A DNA stretch of 64,000 nt. It comes from Sporolactobacillus shoreae. GTDB lineage: Bacteria > Bacillota > Bacilli > Bacillales > Sporolactobacillaceae. The stretch is from the NCBI RefSeq assembly GCF_004684935.1, contig NZ_SRJD01000018.1, positions 1-64,000 on the forward strand, read 5' to 3'. The notes under the pieces are model-generated. The model worked only from the letters and a program-made list of their open reading frames with translations, had not been told where the DNA came from and ran no database searches. Numbering within the stretch: position 1 is the stretch's first letter; every line of letters begins with the position of its first letter. The position numbers and the translations under genes are program-made. This document shows positions 62,372 to 64,000 of this stretch, piece after piece.

Positions 62372-64000
62372 ATGCCTATTAAACTATCAGATACTTACAT
62401 TAAAAAAATAAAATCAGAGGTCCAGCCGCACTGGGGGGAACTCGGATGGGTCACCTATAAACGGACTTATGCCCGCTGGATTGAGGAACTGGACCGCTAT
62501 GAAGAATGGGATGAAACCGTCAAGCGGGTTGTTGAAGGTAATATAAATCTGGATCCCAGACTGCATAAAGATCAGGTATCCGAAGAAACCATCTATGAGC
62601 TCGAAAAAGAAGCCGAACGTTTATTTAAATTAATTTACAGCCTTGCCTCCACCCCATCAGGCCGCAACCTTTGGATCTCCGGCACGGACTATCAGCAGCG
62701 TGTCGGCGATGCATTGAATAATTGCTGGTTTATCGCGATTCGTCCTCAAGCTTATGGCGACAGTCACATTGTTCCCTTCTATTTGAAAAAAGAGCAGCCG
62801 GCCGTATCCATGCCCTTCTCTTTTCTGTTTGACGAACTAATGAAAGGCGGCGGTGTCGGTTTCTCCGTTTCCACAGCAAATATTCGTCAAATCCCTCCAG
62901 TAATGCGTCAAGTGAAACTGGATATCCTGATCAGCAAAGAAAACGGCGATTACGCGGCAGCTATTCAGGCTGGTGCCCAAGATGCAGAGACTTGGTACCA
63001 GACTCATGACGGTGAATCTTATCTCTGCTACCAAACTCCGGATACACGCGAAGGTTGGGTGGAATCCAATGCACTGCTCATTGATGCCCACTTCTTGTCA
63101 ACGATTGACAATGCAGGACATGTCGTTATCGATGTCAGCCTTATTCGCGAAAAAGGAAAAAGAATTAGGGGATTCGGCGGTGTGGCCGCAGGACCCGTTC
63201 CGTTCATCGAGATGCTTGATGCCGTGAACCGTGTGCTGAATAAAGCGAACGGGAAAAGGCTCACATCCGTTGACTGCACGGACATTTGCAATTTAATCGG
63301 AAAAAATGTCGTTGCCGGAAACGTACGCCGCAGTGCTGAAATTGCCCTTGGCGATCCGGATGACCAAGCCTTTGTCACAATGAAACAGGATCAGGAACAA
63401 TTAATGGATCATCGTTGGGCATCAAACAACAGTGTGCTCGTCACGCCTGATTTTAACCACTATGATGCGGTTGCCGAGGCGATTGCCAAGAATGGAGAAC
63501 CTGGTATCGTCAATCTCGATAACATCCGCAACTATGGGCGGTTGGCGGACGGTCGCCAGCCGAGTATCGATGCCGATGCAGAAGGAACCAACCCTTGCGG
63601 TGAAATTTCTTTAGCAAATGGCGAACCCTGCAACTTATTCGAAGTCTTTCCGGGAATCGCAGAAGCGGCGGGCTGGTCGCTTGAAGAAGTTTTTCGTCTC
63701 GCCGTCCACTATGCGAAACGTGTAACGTTCTCACACTATGATTGGGAATGTTCAAGAACGATTATTGAAAAAAACCGGCGAATCGGCATCTCGATGAGCG
63801 GCATCCAAGACTGGGTACTCCAACATTTCGGAAAACGTCTGGTCAGCGAGTTTGATTATACCAGAGATCCAGAAACCGGCAATCTGTATCAGAAACCGAT
63901 TTTTAATGAACAAGCGGTTCAAGCGTTCGATGCCTTTTATCATATGGTCGTTACGAGCGATCAACAGTATTCGCAAACACTCGGCTGTAGCCCGTCAATC
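62372..64000 (+). CDS. nrdJ: Adenosylcobalamin-dependent ribonucleoside-triphosphate reductase (class II), 5' part
   Basis: 543 residues before the window end; the whole enzyme should have about 740. The start MPIKLSDTYIKKIKSEVQP and body match the monomeric Lactobacillus leichmannii-type RTPR. Visible are the redox Cys in VGDALNNCWFIAIRP, the specificity region GGGVGFSVSTANI, the RRSAEIALGD segment, and the catalytic NPCGEISLANGEPCNLFEV, which carries the thiyl Cys and Glu. It converts NTPs to dNTPs with B12 and needs no oxygen. GAGAGGAG precedes the ATG, under two NrdR boxes. Confidence 0.95.
   Translation, partial: MPIKLSDTYIKKIKSEVQPHWGELGWVTYKRTYARWIEELDRYEEWDETVKRVVEGNINLDPRLHKDQVSEETIYELEKEAERLFKLIYSLASTPSGRNLWISGTDYQQRVGDALNNCWFIAIRPQAYGDSHIVPFYLKKEQPAVSMPFSFLFDELMKGGGVGFSVSTANIRQIPPVMRQVKLDILISKENGDYAAAIQAGAQDAETWYQTHDGESYLCYQTPDTREGWVESNALLIDAHFLSTIDNAGHVVIDVSLIREKGKRIRGFGGVAAGPVPFIEMLDAVNRVLNKANGKRLTSVDCTDICNLIGKNVVAGNVRRSAEIALGDPDDQAFVTMKQDQEQLMDHRWASNNSVLVTPDFNHYDAVAEAIAKNGEPGIVNLDNIRNYGRLADGRQPSIDADAEGTNPCGEISLANGEPCNLFEVFPGIAEAAGWSLEEVFRLAVHYAKRVTFSHYDWECSRTIIEKNRRIGISMSGIQDWVLQHFGKRLVSEFDYTRDPETGNLYQKPIFNEQAVQAFDAFYHMVVTSDQQYSQTLGCSPSI

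Noticed and set aside
1-64000. CRISPR array, prophage, rRNA or tRNA genes
   Set aside because: No regularly spaced repeats with unique spacers, no phage structural or integrase genes, and no recognisable tRNA or rRNA sequence were seen by eye.

Overview
The window looks like part of the chromosome of an endospore-forming, low-to-mid GC Firmicute. A GerA-type germinant-receptor operon, two YjcZ-type spore-associated micro-proteins and a Cse60-like protein show the sporulation lineage. A Lactobacillus-type B12-dependent ribonucleotide reductase and an acid-type S53 sedolisin protease together point towards Sporolactobacillaceae or a nearby acid-tolerant group; that placement is an inference. 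No rRNA, tRNA, prophage or CRISPR array was seen.

Layout. 0.2-1.5 kb: MHS-type MFS permease. 2-10 kb: a minus-strand operon of a membrane-anchored exported protein, four hydrophobic ABC-2-like subunits, an ATPase with a LanF/BcrA-style E-loop and another anchored protein. It lies downstream of a secreted DUF2712-like protein and of a decayed partial duplicate of itself. 10-13.7 kb: a secreted sedolisin, a convergent XRE-TPR (RRNPP-type) regulator and, divergent from the regulator, an unlisted 41-codon exported peptide; together they look like a peptide quorum-sensing module next to a protease. 14-22 kb: a SAM-I riboswitch, a decayed ORF broken by a MITE, then a seven-gene operon for peptide-type ABC uptake, a PLP aminotransferase and an amidohydrolase.

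22.7-28.3 kb: redox and aldehyde-stress genes (TetR plus flavodoxin-like reductase, two aldo/keto reductases, a CMD protein, an SDR and a MerR regulator). 28.6-34.7 kb: copper block with CopA, an odd CopZ lacking its first Cys, a CopZ pseudogene, a two-component system, three small His/Met-rich membrane proteins, and a perfect CsoR-like operator in front of copA. 35-40.6 kb: GNAT, a small protein and gerB-A-C. 41-46 kb: chemoreceptor, a frameshifted secreted transglutaminase-like gene, two YjcZ genes and a polysaccharide deacetylase. 46.6-53 kb: a two-component system with an ABC ATPase and a large coiled-coil FtsX-type permease (antimicrobial-sensing architecture). 53-59.4 kb: lgt, TauE/DUF1634 with a divergent LysR regulator, a K+ channel, a DUF1259 protein and a MATE exporter. 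59.6-61.7 kb: three GNATs. 62.4 kb to the end: class II ribonucleotide reductase under two NrdR boxes, running off the window.

Three ~183-bp elements with terminal inverted repeats and 8-bp target duplications (two exact, one 7/8) mark a mobile MITE family. The items most worth a second look are the 13.5-kb peptide with its regulator and protease, the 2-10 kb peptide-exporter-like locus, and the MITEs.
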